The position numbers and the translations under genes were made by a program. Positions 61,537 through 64,000 of a stretch of DNA of 64,000 bases are shown piece after piece. The notes under the pieces were generated by a model. The model was not told where the DNA came from. It searched no databases and saw only the letters and a list, made by a program, of their open reading frames with translations. Position 1 is the stretch's first letter. Every line of letters starts with the position of its first letter. This DNA is from a virus. The stretch lies in IMG/VR virus record IMGVR_UViG_3300042924_008060, positions 1 to 64,000 of that record. The stretch is one strand, 5' to 3'.

Positions 61537-62040
61537 ATGAGAACGCGAAATTCAGATTCAACAGCTGCGTGGGTGGAAGAGTCAATCAATACATTTGTCG
61601 GCGAAGCTCCTGTCATCTTGGCTAAGGCTGCAAACATGTCTTACACAAAACCGCAACTCCGCGAAAAAATAAAAAACAGAATTATGGCCGGCTCAAAAGG
61701 CGGGAAACCAGGACAGTGGTCTGCGCGTAAAGCCCAACTACTTGCCATTGAGTATGAAAAAGCCGGTGGCGGATACAGGGGTGGACTTAAAAAACGTCAA
61801 CGCTCTCTAAAGAAATGGACTAAAGAAAAATGGAGAACATCAGACGGCAAACCAGCAAATCGTCCTGGTGGAATGCGTAGATATCTCCCAGCAAAAGCGT
61901 GGTCAAGACTTACCCCAGCTCAGCGAGCAGCAACAAATAGAAAAAAGCTATTGGGCAGTCGTTCTGGCCGACAATTTGTAAAAAACACAGAAGCCGCTTC
62001 ATCTGCGGGAAAACGCGCAAGGTCATCGAAGGCTGATTGA
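61537..62040 (+). CDS. DUF5872-like basic protein
   Basis: A 167-residue basic protein. The central part, SYTKPQLREKIKNRIMAGSK then GGKPGQWSARKAQLLAIEYE, GGGYRGG and RYLPAKAWSRLTPAQ, matches a family I know as DUF5872, widespread in phages and large DNA viruses and of unknown role. It is rich in Lys/Arg and probably binds nucleic acid. The N-terminal 33 residues are an extra segment. It follows giant 3 by 25 bases, with a weak ribosome site. Confidence 0.78.
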   Translation: MRTRNSDSTAAWVEESINTFVGEAPVILAKAANMSYTKPQLREKIKNRIMAGSKGGKPGQWSARKAQLLAIEYEKAGGGYRGGLKKRQRSLKKWTKEKWRTSDGKPANRPGGMRRYLPAKAWSRLTPAQRAATNRKKLLGSRSGRQFVKNTEAASSAGKRARSSKAD

Positions 62041-62048
62041 TTTTAGTT

Positions 62049-62240
62049 ATGGGTAGAAGATTTGATGAAGACGACGATGAATACATCGAATTGCTTAAAG
62101 AGTACGAGCGCTATATCAGGGACACCCCCGGTGCGTACGAAGATTTTGATGAATGGCTAGAAATAGAGTATGGTTCAGCAAAGAAAAAAACACATAAACA
62201 TTCATCAACTAGGATTAACAAGATTAGGGATGGAAGATAA
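62049..62240 (+). CDS. Small acidic protein
   Basis: A 63-residue protein (MGRRFDEDDDEYIELLKEYE at the start, basic end KKKTHKHSSTRINKIRDGR). Unrecognised. An upstream TTG at 62037 with GAAGG before it is an alternative start overlapping the previous stop. Confidence 0.6.
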   Translation: MGRRFDEDDDEYIELLKEYERYIRDTPGAYEDFDEWLEIEYGSAKKKTHKHSSTRINKIRDGR

Positions 62241-62432
62241 ATGACGACACCTGGATTTGAAGCATCGATAGAGCAGCTTGCCCAAATAGCAGACGCTGAC
62301 GGCCGCATGAGGACATCAAGTTATGAAAACCACATGGACCTTGTAGCAATCATGGAACATATGTCAAAAAACAAGCGTTTTAAAACTGGCGAATTAGTTA
62401 ACGACGATAAAGGCGAAGAAGATAATGGCTGA
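62241..62432 (+). CDS. Small protein of unknown function
   Basis: A 63-residue protein, helical, with a centre AQIADADGRMRTSSYENHMD and an acidic end. Its ATG directly follows the previous stop, and its end overlaps the next gene by 8 bases. Confidence 0.6.
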   Translation: MTTPGFEASIEQLAQIADADGRMRTSSYENHMDLVAIMEHMSKNKRFKTGELVNDDKGEEDNG

Positions 62433-62583
62433 TGGACCTCTTCAACGAATTAAAAAGTTGCCAGAGAACTTCTGGGAAATGACTGATAACGAAAAAAGAA
62501 CCTGGGCAAGAAGGTTTCTACTTGACCTTAGTCCAAACGCTGAAAAAAGAATAAGAAAAGCTGAGTTGGACGAGCAAATTTAG
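62425..62583 (+). CDS. Small basic protein
   Basis: A 52-residue frame beginning MADGPLQRIKKLPENFWEMT and ending AELDEQI. It overlaps the previous gene (ATGGCTGA across its stop), is in the same operon, and has a reasonable helical pattern. Unrecognised. Confidence 0.58.
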   Translation: MADGPLQRIKKLPENFWEMTDNEKRTWARRFLLDLSPNAEKRIRKAELDEQI

Positions 62584-62604
62584 CCCCACCAACTCAGCTC
62601 AAAC

Positions 62605-62844
62605 TTATTTGCGCGTGCGCTTTACGCGACGTGATGTAGTTTCAGTTGACTGCATCGCGCCCAATTCAGCCTCGTAGATATCGTTGTATTCATCGATATG
62701 ACGACTTTTGAGAACCAAATGCGCACGTCGACGTGCTTCCTGACGCATTGTATTCAATGCTGCTGACTGAACTTTCTGCTCTTCTGTGTGACGTGGACGA
62801 CCGCGTCCCATTCCTTTTTCTTTGAGCTTGCTGTATTCTGACAT
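62605..62844 (-). CDS. Small basic AT-hook-like protein
   Basis: A 79-residue protein. GRGRPRHTEEQ near residue 13 resembles an AT-hook, which binds the minor groove of AT-rich DNA. The rest is helical with a Lys/Arg end (RRVKRTRK). A strong AAGGAGG precedes the ATG. The codon pattern is regular. Confidence 0.68.
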   Translation of the reverse strand: MSEYSKLKEKGMGRGRPRHTEEQKVQSAALNTMRQEARRRAHLVLKSRHIDEYNDIYEAELGAMQSTETTSRRVKRTRK

Positions 62845-62955
62845 TCCACTACCTCCTTGGCTGTGGTCTAGGTGGCAACAAACTTAATGTCTGATTTTTA
62901 AGATTGCAACCTTTTTCTGACTATTTTTTCTAGAGTCAGAAACTGATTTTGGGCA

Positions 62956-63004
62956 TAGAAAAAGCGCCTGTTTTGCGCTCCCTGGCGCAAATTAACAGGC
63001 GCTT
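62956..63004 (-). terminator. Rho-independent terminator of ssb
   Basis: AAGCGCCTGTT (63004-62994) pairs over 11 bp with AACAGGCGCTT (62972-62962), with a nested TTGCGC/GCGCAA stem inside, followed on the minus strand by TTTTTC. Confidence 0.88.
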
Positions 63005-63032
63005 AAACTTTTCCCCAACCTCGGGGTTGGGC

Positions 63033-63515
63033 TCAGAATGGCTCTGGTTCGTCCGATGGGGCGCCCACTGCGGCGGTTGCTGGTCGCGCGCGACGTGCTC
63101 CAGTCTGCTGAGACGACTGACGCGAGCCAGACTGCTGAGGCTGGCCCTCACCAGAATTCTTTCCAACACGACGAGTAATCGTCTCAATTGAGCGAGTCAG
63201 TACGCCAATGTCTTCTGCGACAATCTCCGTGATTGAACGCTTGTTGCCGTCCTTGTCATCGTATGAGCGCTGCTCTAGTCGTCCATAAACAACGACGCCG
63301 ATGCCCTTTTCGATTACTCGTGCAGTGTTTTCAGCAAGGTATCTCCACGCTGTTACGTTGTGGTAGCTGACCTTTTCCTGCTTTTCGTTTTTCTGGTCGT
63401 ACCAGATGTGGTTAACTGCTACAGAAAACGACAGGCGGGCCTGCTCGCTTTGCGTGTAGGTGAGCTCTGGGTCCGCCGTGACGTTCCCAATTACTGTTAT
63501 TGGCGCTAGGTTCAT
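63033..63515 (-). CDS. ssb: Single-stranded DNA-binding protein
   Basis: A 160-residue SSB. The OB-fold begins ITVIGNVTADPELTYTQS and includes SFSVAVNHIWYD, SYHNVTAWRYLAENTARVI and GVVVYGRLEQRSYDDKDGN. The Gln/Ser/Arg-rich linker ends in the acidic tip DEPEPF that recruits partner proteins. I chose ATG 63515 because AGGAGAAGAA lies just before it and residue 2 onward matches SSB starts; a longer frame opens at 63575. Confidence 0.93.
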   Translation of the reverse strand: MNLAPITVIGNVTADPELTYTQSEQARLSFSVAVNHIWYDQKNEKQEKVSYHNVTAWRYLAENTARVIEKGIGVVVYGRLEQRSYDDKDGNKRSITEIVAEDIGVLTRSIETITRRVGKNSGEGQPQQSGSRQSSQQTGARRARPATAAVGAPSDEPEPF

Positions 63516-63564
63516 TTCTTCTCCTACTGGGTTGATATTGCGTGTCACCCTAGCCCAACTGGTG

Positions 63565-63577
63565 TAGCCTGTCAACC
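63565..63577 (+). promoter_or_regulatory. Leaderless-type -10 box
   Basis: TAGCCT (63565-63570) ends 7 bases before ATG 63578, in the divergent gap next to ssb. Confidence 0.42.
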
Positions 63578-63811
63578 ATGTCAGAACCAGTATCTAGACT
63601 CACGGTCATTGACCATTTAGCGGAAGTGATTTTAAATTATATTTCCGTTAAACAGAATGATGAGCAAGATGCTGCAGACGCAAAACGACAAGCGGAAGAC
63701 ATAGCCGAACTAATACTTCGGTCAATGCAATTTGAAATTATTATCGGTCCGACGCCACAGGGTAAAGTGCTTGCTGTTTTTGAGATTCTTGGACCAGATA
63801 ATTTTCAATAG
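63578..63811 (+). CDS. Small protein of unknown function
   Basis: A 77-residue protein with a helical first part (EVILNYISVKQNDEQDAADA) and a strand-like end (EIIIGPTPQGKVLAVFEI). Unrecognised. The start is supported by the leaderless-type -10 box rather than by a ribosome site. Confidence 0.6.
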   Translation: MSEPVSRLTVIDHLAEVILNYISVKQNDEQDAADAKRQAEDIAELILRSMQFEIIIGPTPQGKVLAVFEILGPDNFQ

Positions 63812-63844
63812 ATAAAACCCTTATTTTTATTGGTTGCTACGCGG

Positions 63845-63874
63845 TTGCAGCTGGCGTAATCAAACTGTTATAAT
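63845..63874 (+). promoter_or_regulatory. Promoter, -35 and perfect -10
   Basis: TTGCAG (63845-63850), 18-base spacer and TATAAT (63869-63874). The transcript would have a leader of about 85 bases with a small CCCC-TGGC-GGGG hairpin before the next start. Confidence 0.65.
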
Positions 63875-63965
63875 TAATAGTGCCCCTGGCGGGGTGACCA
63901 AAGCAAACCAAATATTGGCTTTTTACTAAACGCCACGTCTTATCCGCCGACAACAGGAGAAGCAA

Positions 63966-64000
63966 TTGAACACATTTATTGGATGGGGATTTTCTATACT
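63966..64000 (+). CDS. Start of a gene running off the right edge
   Basis: AGGAGA six bases before TTG 63966 opens a frame reading MNTFIGWGFSI, possibly a membrane protein. An ATG lies a few codons later in another frame. Only 11 complete codons are visible. Confidence 0.4.
   Translation, partial: MNTFIGWGFSI

Noticed and set aside
1-64000. Integrase, excisionase, lysogeny repressor or attachment site
   Set aside because: None was recognised on either strand; WhiB and the HTH proteins are not enough to claim lysogeny.

Overview
The window is a 64 kb piece of a tailed, contractile-tail (myovirus-type) bacteriophage genome, cut at both ends. The left edge lies inside a tail sheath gene. The middle carries a complete HK97-type head module: terminase, portal, a prohead protease fused into a giant protein, and major capsid protein. 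The right part carries replication, nucleotide-metabolism and DNA-binding genes. Several signs point to an actinobacterial host: a WhiB-family regulator, a ThyX thymidylate synthase, a class II ribonucleotide reductase, and many genes that start directly downstream of a TAnnnT -10 box with no Shine-Dalgarno (leaderless starts). The DNA is only moderately GC-rich, which would suit low-GC aquatic Actinomycetota; that last step is inference. No integrase, CRISPR array or insertion sequence was seen.

Layout. 1-2.6 kb (minus): sheath, probable tail terminator and head-tail connectors. 2.7-7.4 kb: small genes, a ParB / PAPS-reductase-like / ParB trio and a RuvC-like resolvase. 7.4-7.8 kb: non-coding, with a candidate structured RNA and a 17-base match to 23S rRNA helix 69. 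7.8-9.5 kb: two plus-strand genes of unknown role and an HNH nuclease. 9.6-12.1 kb (minus): recombination genes (PD-(D/E)XK nuclease and Rad52-like annealing protein). 12.2-13.5 kb (minus): large terminase. 13.5-40.1 kb (plus): small membrane protein, portal, a 2,954-residue giant beginning with the prohead protease, an acidic scaffold-like protein, a 2,458-residue giant, five further genes and the major capsid protein, closed by a terminator. 40.2-45 kb: small accessory genes (nuclease, lipoprotein, membrane proteins, ferredoxin, MazG). 45-51.3 kb (minus): 2OG-Fe(II) oxygenase, five tRNAs, secreted Thr-rich protein, ThyX, RNR. 51.4-55.3 kb (plus): Lys/Ala-rich DNA-binding protein, WhiB, primase-helicase, HTH and ribbon-helix-helix proteins. 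55.3-61.5 kb: a third giant (2,057 residues). 61.5-64 kb: small genes and SSB.

The main discovery candidate is the set of three giants. Each is a string of enzyme domains: ArdC/zincin, UvrD-type helicase, DnaQ exonuclease, ADP-ribosyltransferase-like, GNAT-like, ParB-like and HExxH metallopeptidase. This is the composition known for phage polyvalent proteins. The domains are separated by a recurrent short motif, usually (R/K)-LSSG: 14 exact LSSG copies plus one MSSG and one FSSG. A related LSSR sits at residues 95-98 of the major capsid protein, where HK97-type capsids lose their N-terminal delta domain. My reading is that LSS(G/R) is the cleavage signal of the prohead protease, that the giants are polyproteins cut during head maturation, and that their enzymes may be packaged in the head and delivered with the DNA. 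Domain identities and motif positions are read from sequence; cleavage, packaging and delivery are inference.
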